Origin: Himantopus leucocephalus
Taxonomy: Eukaryota; Chordata; Aves; Charadriiformes; Recurvirostridae
DNA: 64,000 bases
Reading direction: 5' to 3'
Assembly: GCA_003993805.1 (NCBI GenBank)
Contig: RSEF01000003.1
Span: 35,163,098-35,227,097, forward strand
The notes beneath the pieces are model-generated. The model was not told where the DNA came from. It saw only the letters and a program-made list of their open reading frames with translations, and did no database searches. Positions 41,560 through 56,104 of the stretch are shown here, piece after piece (position 1 is the first letter of the stretch; every line of letters begins with the position of its first letter). Both the position numbers and the translations under genes were made by a program.

Positions 41560-43973
41560 GATGTATATGTATATGCATGTAAATATAACTTACAATTATA
41601 GATTACATAAAGAATATATTCCATTTTCAGCTACAAGTGTCCTACATCGCTGATTTCAGTAGGGTCACAACAGCATGCCCAATTCTTCTCTCAGGCTTTT
41701 TTTTTTCTGCAATCTAAATTCACAGTAATTTCACATCAACTAGTAAAAATTGGGGAAATATTGGAAAAAATACTACATCTTTGAACAGTTTTAAGACACA
41801 GGTTAATAGGTTCACTAAAACTAGCAGGTGAAATGCCTGCCTGTAATAGCATGGGACTAGACCCAGTGATCCAGGAATACAGGTTTGGAGGGGACCTTTT
41901 GGGAAATGTTTCTAGGTGCATCAGACACTGGTAAGTCCAAATCTGTCACCTAAAGTCTGCGCATCCACCTGTCCTTTGATGAGCTTTGCTTTGCCCAATG
42001 CAAAAGCAAACCTTCAAATTTCATCAACAGCTGCTTCCAAAAGAGGCTGAAGGAGCAATGCTGTGACACTTTAGTGCATTACTAAGGTCCAGCTGGTTGA
42101 TGCTGTACCCCTTCTGGTGACCATTTCCAAAACTGTACTAGAAAGTTCCCTTTAAAAAGAAAAAAATATTTTTGGCCCCCACAGCTGGTAAATAAAGAAA
42201 ATCAAGCTGTTGGAGGTATACCGTTGCCAGCAAGTGAGAGAATTAGACGTGAAAGGGACACCCGGAGTTACTGGAGAGCTATCACAGGAATTCAGGACCA
42301 CAAAGCATGTCTGTTACTGAGATCAGAATTCCCAACAGGTTCCAATAAGAAGCACATTTTCATTTCTGAGACACCATTTGTTTTCAATTACAGCCATCTA
42401 CATCTTCTGCTAACATTCTTCCAAGATGAGACTGTGTACCTGATAGCATCCATTTTCAGCCCAGGGCTATGACAGACTTTCCTAGTGCTAAGTGCCTGTG
42501 TTCTAAATCCAGGATAGTCCAGGAAATTAATCTCTCTCCAGGTTTCCTTCTGTTCAGCGCCACATTATTTAAAAAAAGATCTCTGGGAAGAAATAAATGA
42601 ATTCCCTGCTACCCTAAATATCACTGCCACCATGATCCTAAGAAAGCATGCAAGAACACATCCTGATGACAGAAGTTTGAAAAGCTGCATTCATATACAG
42701 AACAGAAAAAAAATGACAGAGGATGGCAAAACAGAAGCACTGTAGAGACAAGCCTCCTCTAGAAGCTTATTTTGGTGTTCCAGGTTGAGTTCTGCCCTGA
42801 CACTCACCAGTCCTTGACAGCTCTGGATAGCAGCAGCTATAGATCAGCATACCAACTACACTAACAATTGATGATTCCACTCCTGCCATAGCCTTCCCTG
42901 TTTCTAGGTGTGGGAACAGAAAAAAGCCATTCCAAAAATATCTGGGCAGCCTCATACAACATACAAGATCATAAGACATTCAAAGAGGAACTGAAGCAGG
43001 AACTAGCCCATTTGATCTGCGCCAATGGTAGAGACCTGACCTCAGAAGGATCTTTCGGCCCTGTAAATTGTTCGAACAGTCTACACAAGAACTACTACTA
43101 GCACTCATTTCAACAGTTGTATCTAAACATCCACCTTCTGCTGCACCGTATACAACCGCTTTGGTTTGTCAAACAGCCTGTTTCCTCTCCATCTCCCACT
43201 CCTATATCTGGCTCCTACCAACATCGTAGGTTGTCTTTCTCACAACTCCAAAGACTCAGTTTTCTATTTTCCCACTTTACTACTAAGCCGTCTGAAATAG
43301 ATTTATCATCATGTGATCTCAAAGACTAAAGGTCTTATCTACCTGAAAAAGGTCTCTTTATATCTAGGAGAAAATCCTTAGGTTGAGAAGGGTCACATGA
43401 ACAACAAAGCTCATCTGGCTTAATACTGCTTATGGAAGCATGCAGAGGCACTTTGGATAGCAGATAATAGATGACAGATTTTGTTAGTCTGAAGTTGCTT
43501 CCTTTACATTGGGGATGTTGTGTCATGCAAGCAGGAACAGAGATCCATTGCAGACAACTTATTTTAAAAAAGAAAATACAATGTAAATGGAAGAAAGAAA
43601 CCAGAACACAACACAAGCACCAAATCTTACTCTCCTCAGTTATGCAAGGTGTTGAAATTCCATGCCAGACTCTGTTCTGGGCTAAACTCAAAAAGTCACT
43701 AGTGTAAATTAAGAGTAACTCCTCTAAAATTAATGCACCATTGTCATTCTAAGGAAAATAAAGTTGACTGACAATACGGGATATTCTGTTCAGGTGAGGC
43801 TATCTGGCTTCTAAGAAATAGGAGTTTAAAAATCCACTGAAGTTTTACAGTTAAAATAAAAAAACTCTTAAAATCTGTAAAAGTTTCTAAGTATGATTAC
43901 TTGAAAACACTTGCAAAGAACAATGTTTTATAAATCTAACATACTGGACTTTGAAAGCAAAGAAAACACTTAC

Positions 43974-44262
43974 TGTGGTTGCATTTGCTGAGGTAACCCA
44001 ACAGGAGGCTTCTGCTTGATGGTGAATGCCATCTGAGTCATAGGGCCAACCTTTGGTGGAACCTGCACCTTCTGAGAGAAGGTCTGCTGGGCAGCCTGCT
44101 GGGGTATGGGCCACGGGGGAACAACAGGGCTCCGTCCTCCAGTGGAAGATGTGTCTTGCATGACGGTATCCTCACAGGAATTACCTTTTGTTCCTGGTTT
44201 ACACACACAAAGCTGAGGTCGCAGGCACATCCCTCCATTTTGGCATGGTGGTGCACAGTTAG
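43974..44262 (-). CDS. LTBP1: LTBP1 coding exon 3: first EGF-like domain and linker
   Basis: This exon encodes the last two bases of codon 188, codons 189-283 and two bases of codon 284. The acceptor is TTTTCGTAG|CTAAC and the donor CAACCACA|GTAAGT. It opens with an EGF-like domain with cysteines at about 190, 194, 200, 206, 208 and 217 (C-x3-C-x5-C-x5-C-x-C-x8-C), including QNGGMCLRPQLCVCKPGTKG. The calcium-binding D-x-D/N-E signature of the later cbEGF repeats is absent, as expected for this first, non-calcium EGF module. After the domain comes a low-complexity, Gln/Pro-rich linker ending KQKPPVGLPQQMQPQ, which aligns with the PSVGLPQQ.. stretch of mammalian LTBP1. Such linkers are protease-sensitive in the family. 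Intron 2 upstream is about 14.3 kb and intron 3 downstream about 29.5 kb. Confidence 0.94.
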
Positions 44263-47200
44263 CTACGAAAAGACATTTTAAAAAGTACCTGTGAAACAGA
44301 GTATGATGGAAAATGCAAACCCTCCCCGCAATAAAAAAAAAAAGGATGTTAATTACAAACATTAATTGGAGTAGGAGAAAGCAACATTGCTAAGCTCCAC
44401 AAAAAATAGTATAAAAGTTGGTATAGCTTTTACTGTTTTCCTACATAAGACATGTACAACATTTGAACAACTTGGGAAAGTAAAATGCTGGTGAGCTAAA
44501 GAACAGGAAATGCACAAGTTAAATCAAGAAATATAGCATTATTTCAAATCTTCCTGTTACCGACATTTTATACTCTCCTTCCCTGCATCCTCCACATCCT
44601 CCCCACATTTTAACAACCAAATTAAATTACATCCAATCAAACAATATTATGCAGATTAGAAAGTTTTACTACTGATCCAGGCTTGGATTCATTCTATTAC
44701 TATTTAAAGTCACAGATCCACCAAAGATACCCAGAAGGAATCCTTACAGTCACGTTATAGATGACCAAAACGATGCAGAGAAGCATGAAGTGATTTAACT
44801 CTTCCTCCTCTAGAACCCAAATGAAATTCCCCCAATATCACCACCATAATAACATAAAAAAGGAAACACAAACTGCTGCTACGAAGACATAGCTACACCT
44901 AGGAGCTGCATTCTTTGAAGAAACAGACAAGCACTTGTGATTATCCTGAATTAGCTTCTATACGTTCTTTGTACCACCAGGGATCAGATTCTTCAAAAGA
45001 CAATTCACTTTCAGGTACCTGCCTTCAGATAGGATTAATTATACTGTTTATGTTGCTCTACCCACTGACTATAGAAGGAGTCTGAATAATCAGCCTAGAC
45101 TTACTAAAGCAGGATCAATTCCATTCTGAACGAGCAAGAAACTTTGAGAAGCAAATCCCACCAAAAGAAAGAAAAAAGTAAAAGCAGTTGCTGATCACAT
45201 GTATGCATAACACTGCAAAGACACGGCTAATTTGAGGATTTATTTTGAATGCTTAAACTTGCATTGCTATTGTATTTAGAGACTATTAAAATAACACAAA
45301 GATGGCAAAACAAATTAATTCTCTTATCCAGAAGATACAATTTAACAATATGATTCTAATTAAAATAGCTGTTAAAATATTTTCTTCATTAGTCTCATTA
45401 GAAATTGCATACAATGAAGCATTTATAAGAATAATTGCTGAGCTACTTTATTCCTTCAAACTAAGCATACTTTTAGTATTGTTAAAGATCTTTTAACAGA
45501 CAAAATGATATGCCAGATCATAAAGTCTACAGCTTTTACTAAAATAGGTAAGATCATATCTTGAATCATAACATGTGATTCTGCACCATATTCAGATATA
45601 TCCAATTGCACAATTTTTAATTAAAAAAGTCCACAAACCTGATCCAAGTAAATTTCAGTACTTGGCACATCAAACCAGTTTTAAGACATACATTATATAT
45701 ATAAACAAATACACAAGCATACATATGAAATAACTTATTAGGATGGGGCAGTGTTGATTTGGAGGACTAATTTGTCAACTGGTAATACCACCTGATATAG
45801 ATATATTATGTATACCACCTGTACACAACACTAGAATTGCCCTACAACTTTAACTTGAGCTTTGCATGGGGTTCTTCTCACATATACTTCCCCCTTCCAT
45901 ATGTTGTTCAGCAACATATCTCATTTTCGATACTACTTATCTGAGTAACAAAAAAGTAATTATTTGCTTGCTTGTATTTCTGTTTATTTTTGAGAGTATA
46001 TTTTGTCTTTGCTGGAATACTGAAGACCTTTTCACTGTAAACTCGAGAAGGGATTTACAACAAGCATATATTCTAATACACTAGCCAACTCTTTCTTGTG
46101 TCTTCCTTTAAGACCTAGATTTTGCTACAAACAGTAAAAATTTGCTTATGTGCACATGACTGAAATTAATTATATCTTTGGAAAACAGATTCAGGAGCCT
46201 TAAATTCTAATGAAGTTTCACTGGCTTTGGAGAGACTCTAAGACCAGAACAGTGACCCCATCATACAGGTCATCTGTAGAAAATGCGTAAAGATCACAGT
46301 GAAACAGTTTGGGCACAGTTTGGAGTGCTTTAGAAAAAATATCACATAACAATTTCTGTTAAAAAAAAACACAACAAAACAAAACACACTCACAGGATTT
46401 TCAAAAGTCTCATTTTTACAACATGAAAAAACCCTATTCATACTGAACATACATTCCTTGAGATTTATGAACATACATCTATATTCACTTCCAAGCTTCT
46501 CAACAAGTTCTAAAAACAAAACCAAACACAAAAATAAGCTAACAAGACCACTCCAAAAGTCATTATACTCAAAATTTCCACGCTGCTAGGACACTGATCA
46601 TTGTGTATCTCCTAACTCTCAAAACTAAAGTAACCATTTATACATGCCCAAAGGACAATACAGAGAGAACTGCAACTCTTTCTTTCCTGTAGTTAAGAAC
46701 CAAAGCTGTGCTTCAGAAGCAAGTTTCTACTTATCAAAGTAAATCTAATAAGGCTAATTAATTTAAAACTATGTAGCTGAAAATAGAACCTGTTTTTAAA
46801 TGACCTTATCTTTTTTACCCAAACAGACTTGAAGATTCTTACTTCACTGACAGCAATGTAAACACTGAAAGTTTCTCAGCTTTACATATACATAAAACAT
46901 ACGAAGCTCTGCAGGACAAACTGCATTACTCTGTCTGGCCTTATAACAAAACAAGCACCAGTAGGTCCAGCAACTGTGTTATAAAAGACCCAGTTTGTCT
47001 CAAACCATGTGAACAGTGACAGCAGGTTGAAACACTGATCCGTTAGACCTTCACAGCAATCCACCCTTTGATTGAAGTTCTTCATTAATGTTGTGTAATA
47101 GATCACAAAATAGGATAAAAGATCACATTTTTAGGAAAGAATTAAAATGAACATTTTAATTGACAAATTACAGCAGTTTAGTTTGTAAAATGTTCAAGAC

Positions 47201-47454
47201 AGCTGCAGTGTTCCAAATGTATGACCTAATTATTTCAGTTGAAGACAACAATAATGGCACATCTAACTGAAAACCATTATTTTCCATGAAGCTAAGCTTC
47301 CAAAAACTTCAGCATGGAAGTATTCAGTTTAAAACTGAAAAGCAGGCCAATGTACTCCTGTTAAAGGCAACAGGCTTGGTCCTATTCAATTCAAGGGGGC
47401 CATGACTGCAAATTCAAAATGGAGCTTGGCAAAGATGCAAATAACAAGACTAGC

Positions 47455-47790
47455 CTTAGTAGGTCAGATCAAAGATCCACTTAGTCCACTCTCCTCTCTC
47501 CATTACTAAGGTGGATGCTTAAGGACAGGTGTAAGGACAAGGGTGAGAAGTAGTAAAAGTTTGTATCACTACTGCCTTCAGAATTAGAGGCTCAGCAATT
47601 TCCTGAGCAAGAGCACTGGTTTTGTGTTTAGTAACCCTCAATAGATTTTTCTATCAGGAGTTCACCAATATGCTTTTCAAACCTGTTAGTTTTAGCATCC
47701 AAAACTTGCTGTGCCACATTGGAAGGCGAGGCAGCGACAACACAACCAACCTCACCCCGCTTCCAGAAATGTAATTTGGTGAAGGAAATT
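47455..47790 (-). mobile_element. Ancient amniote LINE (CR1/L3 lineage) 3' fragment, reverse orientation
   Basis: The plus strand reads TAGGTCAGATCAAAGATCCA then CTTAGTCCACTCTCCTCTCT, later GGCTCAGCAATTTCCTGAGC, TAGATTTTTCTATCAGGAGT, TTTCAAACCTGTTAGTTTTA and CATCCAAAACTTGCTGTGCC. This succession resembles the reverse complement of the 3' part of old CR1/L3-type elements shared across reptiles and birds. It is heavily diverged, so the family name is approximate. Confidence 0.5.
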
Positions 47791-48300
47791 GGGGTTCTTT
47801 TGGGTTGGTTTTTGTGTTTTAAGACCATGCAAATCTGTATCTACTAAAAACAAAGCCACAGTACCACATTTACTTTGGAAGTCCCTGAATCACAAAAAGC
47901 TGAAAGCATTTTCTGTGGCTGTTTCCCAACATGTTCATCCTTTTTATGCTTTTGTCCCTAATCAACTACTGATCGCCACCATCGCAGACAGAATATTGGG
48001 TTAGAGGGATACTTATCAGGCCTGATATGGTTTTATTTATGACACTCTTTCAGAAAAGAAAGTATAAAATAGTAACATTACCATTAAGCTTAAACATACC
48101 CCATCCAACCCATCTGTGTGTTGGTTTGGGACTGATCTATACATAATGCACTTTTCAGTCCATGTGTTTGCATTATTTTGGTTAAAGAGTATATAAATAT
48201 TTGCAGAAGCAAGACCTAAAATAAAAGGTTTGTAACAGTTTTAAAATAGGTACATATTTTTAAACTTCTACATATATAGAATGTACTTCTGGTTTAATAC

Positions 48301-48326
48301 ATATTAAATTAAGCATAATTTAATAT
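48301..48326. repeat. AT-rich hairpin, 11-bp perfect stem
   Basis: ATATTAAATTA (48301-48311) and its exact complement TAATTTAATAT (48316-48326) flank a four-base AGCA loop. Confidence 0.85.
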
Positions 48327-51300
48327 ATTAAATCATTAAGTATAAAATATTATCATACACTGAAGTTCAGATAAAAATTTCTTTTTCTGACCTTTCAAAA
48401 GAATCAAAATACAGGTACAACTAACTCCACTTGTCATGAAAAAACTTTTATATTAAATTCCTGATCATTCTTGAATTAAAATAATTAAGATCTGATTTCT
48501 ATGCTAATCACTTTGATTTTACCTTGATTCACAATTACCTTCTTCAAACAATAACACCTCATTTACAAGTTTATTTCCTTGTGTCTCTAGATCATGTGGA
48601 GAACTGAAATTCACAAAAACCTTACTTTTCAGCAAGAAACTCACAATAAACAAGTTTAAATGTGCCAAAAGTTTCCTGCACCTAAGTTCCTAATTTTTTA
48701 GCCTCAGCTCCACCTTTAAGCATCTCCTTTACCAAGCAACTGCCGTTGGTTAGTACTTAAATGTCCACAAAAATTTTTCAATGTCATTCCTGAATTTCTA
48801 ATACTTTGATACAATGATTACACTACAACAGTGTTGTGAGCTGTTATTCCTAGTAAGCCCATCCACTAGATTTTTTCCTTTCTGTTGCCACATAAAATTT
48901 AACATACCTTTCCCCCCCCCTTCTTAACCATACATAGTCAAGCATCAGTTTAAGCAGAATGCACTGACTTCCAATAAATTTTATCACTGCGCACATTGGC
49001 ACAGTATATATCAACTTCTCTCATAGGAGTGCGTAAATTCTGTCAGGCAAAATACATGCTAGAGGGCAAATAATAGAAAACATAGTAATTAGAAAGAGGA
49101 TTATAAGTGTGGGGCTGTTTCAGATTCCAGCATAAGATGGTCGAGAAGTTATGCACGCATCAAGTTTACAGAAATGGGAAAAAACAACACTGTGACATGA
49201 ATATATCTCTGCTTAGAGCAGAAATTTCAAGTTCCTTTACATGCAACATAGGAATGCTGTTAAGACAGGCAGTATTTACTATGCCTTTATTTCATTAATT
49301 CAAGATTTCTATTCCTCAAGCACATAAGGAAAACAAATCAAAGCTCATCTTGGTTGAGTGCTCATCCTAAACAAAAAGTTGTGATACAAAGGCACCTTTA
49401 ACTCCTGCTGTGTTTAAAGACAGAGTGATGACCCCCCACCGATTCCAAAAGAAAAGCAGTGAAGCACTTTCTCGGAAAAGGGAGAAGCTGTGGGTTCTGA
49501 AGAGAGGCATATTCCAGTTTTCCTCAGAAAAATCTGAATATGGTGACAACATCCTGGAGAAGAGCAAAGTTTATAATAGTTTCCTGTTCTCCGAATTGCC
49601 CTGCTGATTAGCTTATCACTTACTTTTACACTTTTGTTCTGCATAATGTTTTAAGTCTTTTAAGTTGTTGCCAGGACTGAGGATGCAACACTGGAGACTA
49701 GAAACCCAAAAGCTAACTGAAGGAATATATAGCGCTCACCATCTAACACTTTTCTGGGGGTCTAGTTCTCCATATGAGTATCTCTCTCCAGTTTTCAAAA
49801 GTTGAACTTTACCAGAAATACATCCAACAATTCTACACAGCCATTGAGGATGGGGGAGAGAGGAATTTGTCACCAAGGGTGAGACAGCCATGTTGTAAGA
49901 CTATTCTATAAAAAAGTTGTAATTACTTAAATAATCAGAAGAAATGGCATTAACTGCAGAAAACCTGTATGACCTCTACACTACTAACGGCAGAAGTATT
50001 ACGACCTTCTGTGTCTTCCTATACAGGAACTTTGGTTTTATCTTAACTATATGGTCTTAGGGAATTCTTTCCCTAAATAAACTTCAAATAAAAGCATGCG
50101 TCACTGTTAGAATTCTTCAGTGGTCCACTTCAAAACATCTGATGTATTCCCACACTGGCTTGGATGGCTACATAAACATGACCTCCAAGAAAAGAGAAAA
50201 ACAAAAAACAATGCTTTTGGCACACATTTCGGCACACATATTTCTTTTAAAGCAAACAAACAAAAATCACAGAGTTTCTATCTTAATCTAATGACAACAT
50301 AACATACTTTATTGAGATTATTTTCTATGTATCTTCATAGGATTACCTCTAAATGATAAGATTTATCAGAATTTAATAGCAGCTATACTCATATACTTCA
50401 AAAGCCTAACTTCAGCAAAAGGATGTATTATTTTATCAGTTATAAGAATATAACATGCTGCTTGGTACTTAGCGTTTTCATTCATGTGTTTACAACTTAA
50501 GTTAGACTGTACAATCTGGGAGGCATTTCGAAGTATTTAACTATATGAGATCATAATTATACATATTTTGACAGTACAAACATTTCACATGCTATAGATC
50601 CTTCTATCATTTCAGTATCAAAAAAAAAATTCACTACAGAATGGACTAAGCCAAAGGACACCAGCAGATTCACATGCTACATGCTATTCTTGCTTGCTGG
50701 AGTGGTTAACACTCTAGTCTGCAACCCCTTTAATTCACTTAACCTTTCTCATTACAGTGCTTATTCATTTTGTTACAAAATACTTTGTAAGAAATACACA
50801 GGAAATGGAACAAACTAAGAGAAACTCAATAAAGGGACAATTGAAAATTTTTAACTGGATGTAGGATTCAGACAACTGAAGTATTACAAAAAAGAAATAC
50901 CAGAGAAAAGACTATTAATCATAACAGAGTAATTAAAATGCTAAGAACAATAGTTATTCCTAAATCCAACAAACTCGCAATAAAGAGTTCACCATGTATT
51001 TGAGCTTCTCCAAAGTCCATGCCTAAACTGCCATCTAGAGATAACAAAAAAGCCGATTTGAGCTATGAAAAAACATGTCTTGCCATAGGACACAAAACAA
51101 TCCCCCTTTATCAGGAAGCAGCTCTCCAAAACTCTAGGTTTATGCAGGGATTACTATTTGCATTTCACAGAAAAAAAAAAAAGAACACAGCTGAGCAGAA
51201 CTATTTTTAGCTCTGTGTTTAAATGAACACCTTGCCTTGCTAACGTGTAAAATCCTTGTTCCCCATCCGTGTGCAGTCAGAAATGTAGAGATGCTAAAGC

Positions 51301-51555
51301 TTCGTTTTCTTTCTGTAGTCAACAGAGAGGATCTGTCTTCTAGGAATAAATTAGGCTATGCAAGTCAAGTATTGGTGCTTTTAAAGGCAGAACAAAAAAA
51401 CTGAAGGAAAAAACCCCAAACTCAACCCAGTATCACTCCATGTTAGTTACAGAACACAGACTCACTTGACAACCTGAACCACTCATAATCTGCTAACACC
51501 CAGTACTGCAGTATTTGAACAAGGAGCCATTTGAGGGAGATGTGTGCCCCTCTCC

Positions 51556-51597
51556 ATCCTAACTAACTATCCTAGCTAACTAGCATCCTAGCTAACT
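51556..51597 (+). repeat. 13-bp tandem repeat, three copies
   Basis: ATCCTAACTAACT (51556-51568) and ATCCTAGCTAACT (51569-51581) are adjacent. A further exact ATCCTAGCTAACT lies at 51585-51597 after a 3-base AGC spacer. A small minisatellite in intron 2. Confidence 0.9.
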
Positions 51598-54500
51598 CCA
51601 TAGCTCCCAGGCAATCCAAGCTTGCTTTAAGGCAGGATCAACTGGTACAAGCAGCCCTTCATGCTGGAGGGCTGCAAAGAAGGGTATCCTTAGAGGTGCT
51701 GCGCCCAACTTTTTTTCAAGGTCCTGCAGAGTGCAGAACCCCACCTCTCACTACAGCCCTGCCTTCCCAAAGGCCCAGAGTCTCCCTGATTCCGTACACA
51801 CAGCCCCTTTGCCCTGCACTCTCATTTTGACATAGAGGAAGGAGAGGGGAGCACGCCCCACTTCCAGTTCTTCCCATCTCCACGCTCAGGAAGAGCAGCC
51901 CTACAGAAGAGAGGTGTAAGACTAGTATTGTAAGTATCAAAGTATCACTTCACTGTCAACACGTTATTTTGCTCCTGCACACGTATAGAACAAGGAGAAC
52001 ACTGTGCAATTGTCTGATAAACCACAGCTCCCCCCAGCACCTACAAAGCTTTCTACACCACTTCCAAGTTACACATTGAAAACAAATAGCCAACAAATCT
52101 GAAAGAAAAGAAAAAAAGAAAAAACCCCCAGTTTTCTGGGTTCCGTCTAATACTATATACAGAGAAAGCGTGTTCAGCACTTTTTATCCACTGTAGACTT
52201 AACCACAACTTCACTACATGTCCTGTTTCTTTTGTTAACACTATTGCCATGAGCTGAATGAGCTCACTATCAATCAGTCACCTGCTTCAAGTGCAGGAGC
52301 ACAACATCTTGAGAAGTTTCTTTTAAGATTCTTGTTTTGGTTTAAATCTATACACACATGTAATATTTGTATGAAATAGAGATAATGTATCATTATAACC
52401 TTACTTGTTTCCAGTAAAGTCCCAAATGGCTCACAGAGAAAATGCTGGGTAGGTTTCACCTCATATTAATTGTGGACTTAGGTTTCTTCACCAAAATGTG
52501 GCAATGGCACACAGCATGGTCACATCTATATAGCAGGGAGCAGCTAATAACTCCTTGTCTCCTCGCGCAGCAGAGAGCCTGGCTGCCATCAATGGCCAGG
52601 AGACAGACACTGTGCTCAGTCTGCATTATCGCTTTAGCTCAGGTCACGATTCTCTCTTGAAGCATATCTTATCAATCGCATTCACAGAGGTTTGGTTCAT
52701 GCTGTGGGGCCATCTTAAGGCACATGCACTGTATTTCTTTTAGATGCAGAGAAAAAAAAAAACTAAACCCAAAACATGAACACTCCAAGAATGCACCTAA
52801 TGTATTTCAGCCTCATATTGGCATTCATTCCACAAGACCAGACTACACCTAGTCCAAAATAAAACACTAAGCCCTGAAACACGCATACCATGGGCCTCAG
52901 GTCATCAAACCCAAAGGCTTTAATCTATACATCAGCTCCTGTTAGTCTATGCTGCTTGCTAATGTAGACAAAGCCAAAGATTACAAGAATCTGGATCCCC
53001 TCCTTCTCCCCCCTTCCCAAGGACAGTAAGTGAAAAATAAAGCAGAGTAGAACTACCACCGAGGGCTAACAAGAGCTTTCCACTACAAAAGCCAATCTAT
53101 TCCTTGCATATGAAATTCAAAAGTTTTATTTACATATTACAGTAGCAAGCACAGCAGGGGCAAACCCACGCTACTCAAGTAATGGCTTTCAGTTTTTCAA
53201 TTTTGAAGTGTTTAAGAATAACATCAAAGAACAGATTAAAAAGGATTAATGAGGTCAAAGTAGTTACATCTCTTTAAAATTGAGACATTTCATTCTGATT
53301 TAAGCATAGTTTGAAGAAGATTGATACTGCTTTTACTGAGATGATGGTCTTAGAATGAGAAGAAACAATATTTGGGGAGAGTATGTTATAGTTAGGCTTT
53401 GTATATGCAATGCAAATAAACAGAACTTGGTAAAGCTTAAAGCCACAAAACTGATTAAGCACAAGCCTCAGGAACCGCTCATGACCAGGAAACATCCATG
53501 AAGCACAGCTGCAAACATTTGAAGTACTCATTTCCAATGATAAGTACATCTCTCCTGCACACCACCATTTCTATGAGCTGAACTGAAGACAGAAGAAGAG
53601 CAGATTCTGAGCAACCAATATTATAATATTTAGTGGTACAGAGTTTTATACCTAAATCAGGGGACCCATGTATGCTTCTACATTTCCAGGTCTAGATCCT
53701 AACACTATATCAGAACAAGACCTAAGCATGCAACCTTTCCCTCACCTTCCCCCAAGAAAATTCAGGAGCACAAACCAGAAGCAACCTAGGGCATGTTCCA
53801 CCCAGGTCTTGGGCAACTGGGGGTCTAGAACTACTTGGTCACACTGTGAAGTGCCCTTGTCCTGAAGAAGACACAAAGCTGTACCATGCTAACTCAGCAA
53901 TAGCAAGAAGTATAGGTCTGGAGGTTTAGAGATCAGAGGGCTCAAACCAAATAGCAATACACAAGCAGAGGCCACGCAGATTCAGGAACTGAACATGGGG
54001 GACCCTTCCTCTGGGCAAGTATTAGCACAACTTTCTAGTCTCCTTCTCCAGCAGGAAGACTCTACTGTTGTGTATTTTCTTATTCTGAAAAATAAATTAA
54101 ACCTTGCTTATCTATAGCACATTTACTTAATGTTGAGTCTTTCAAAAGAGAACAGAATTAGCAAGATAATCTTTTAATACAAAAAAAAGATAATGGATAG
54201 TTTGTCTTATTTTCTGATGACCTTTCCAAGGTGCCTGAGCACAAGACAGACAGGAAAGTAATTCATGACCAAACTCAAAGAATCCTGTCCAGTTCCAACT
54301 CCAAAATCCTTACCTTGTACCATGCCTGAAATACATGTATGCACACATACACTATCTTCAACGAACAAAGACACAAGATCCTTTTGCTCTTCATTGACAA
54401 CGATGGTGTATGTGGGTTCTACACCTATACAGACAGTAATTCCTCTCCCTATAGGAAATTTGCTCTAAACATAATCCTGCAAAATCCACTTCCTCACCTG

Positions 54501-56104
54501 TTTGTCCTATGAGCCTTTCTTACACCTCTACAATAAGGAGCTCATGCTTCAGTTTTCCAATAACAGCCAACTCTCTCCTTCCCACAAACATTTGTTAATT
54601 CTCACTGCTACATTAGTGAAAGTTAGAATTCCTCCAGGCAATGCTGTTTTTTAAACCATCCGGTTTACATTGAGAACACTCACAAACAACTGATATTAAT
54701 ACTCCAGACAAAACACATTATACATTTTAGATGGCGTCTACTATTACAATAAGGTGGTTCTTTTAATTATTTTTTTAAGATATCAGATCCTCAATAGGTA
54801 ATTTCCTTCTTGACTTCCCAACACGAAAAACAGCTCATTGTAATCAGTAAGAAAAAGAAAACAAAACCAGAACAAACAGAAGAGCATATTTTGTAGGAAG
54901 TAGTTTTAACTAACAGAAATGTAGTAGCAAGTAACAAAGCAGGAGACAACCAGTTTCAATAGGATAAACATGCAGTTGAGAGGCAGGAACTCCTAATTTC
55001 CAACTTAGGCCTTCCACACAGTTGTTATAACTTGTCCAAGGCCACATTTAACCTATGGTTCAATTTCCATAAATGAAATAAATAATAAAAACCCCACACT
55101 CTAGGTTTTACTTGCCTCACAGCCATGTTAAAGAGCTAATTAATGTTTGTATAATACTCTGGTAATGCAACAAGTACTAACAAAACATGATGTCTCCAGC
55201 CATGGCGGTATCTTATTATTGCATTTACACAGATTATAACCTATGATAACTATGACTGGAAGACAATCTTTTTCATAAACCCTTTCACGTGCTTATAACT
55301 TTCCAAGGTGTTTATTGCTGTGGTTGAATTTTTCCCACCTTTGTCTCTACCCAAAGGTGAACGTTCTGAACACTTCAAAAAGTTCATTTTTGATTGTCAG
55401 ACACCATTCTCCCAGCATAAAGCAATTCTGAACACTTTTAACGCTGAGCTTTATGATTTCCTCTTTTTAATTAGAATGATGAAGGTCTTCATAAGTAAAG
55501 TCACACCAAGTTTGAGAAAGAAGTTCTTAAGATAAAACTTCACAATGAATTATTAGGCACAGAGGGGGAAAAACTTATATGCCTAAAATTGGATATGGTA
55601 GGCATTCTCATACAGGTAGTTCACAGGAAAACAGAAGTTCACCTTCTGGGGACAGACTGTCAGGCTTCCAAAAGAACATGAATACTGTAAATACAACAGA
55701 CAGTTCAGCTTCAAACTAAAATTTAGAAAAAGGACTTTAAAAGTTGACTTGCCTGCTCCGTACAGATGCTGCCCTCTGACCTGCACAGAAACATTTCAAA
55801 TACCCCCTGTTGCTGCTACTGAGGGAAATGCAATGCAGCTGCCACCGCTCCCAGCCAGGCTGCTACCTGCCTGGGACAGAAGTCATCCAAGAGCACAGCA
55901 GCCTCAGCCATATCCCCATACGTGAGAAAGTAGGGCTAGCAAACCATCATGCAAGAGAAAGGGAGAGGGGAAGATTAAGAAAACCTGGGCTGTAAGACCA
56001 TACCTCTTCCCTTCAACCCCTTGTTCTATAGGTTACAGGCAGGCTTATTCACACAGGTGCAGCAGAGCAGAAACACGTGCTGCTTGTAACAGCCTGGGAT
56101 TACA

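Larger units (their letters stand above)
14449..43973 (-). other. LTBP1: LTBP1 intron 3 (about 29.5 kb)
   Basis: This intron lies between exons 3 and 4 (donor GTAAGT at 43973, acceptor CAG at 14449). It contains two plus-strand CR1 fragments (33157-33437 and 39985-41070), a possible older LINE stretch (about 34240-34860), a 22-bp perfect inverted repeat (18080-18133), a GC-rich patch (17490-17670) and a poly-A run with an N gap (25689-25723). The rest is AT-rich sequence in which I see no gene. Short open frames do not look coding. Confidence 0.9.

Noticed and set aside
44263..44362. Upstream part of the exon 3 open frame
   Set aside because: It precedes a good acceptor and reads a hydrophobic, non-LTBP1 peptide. 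Splicing from exon 2 into 44262 restores the conserved KPNCAPPC sequence.
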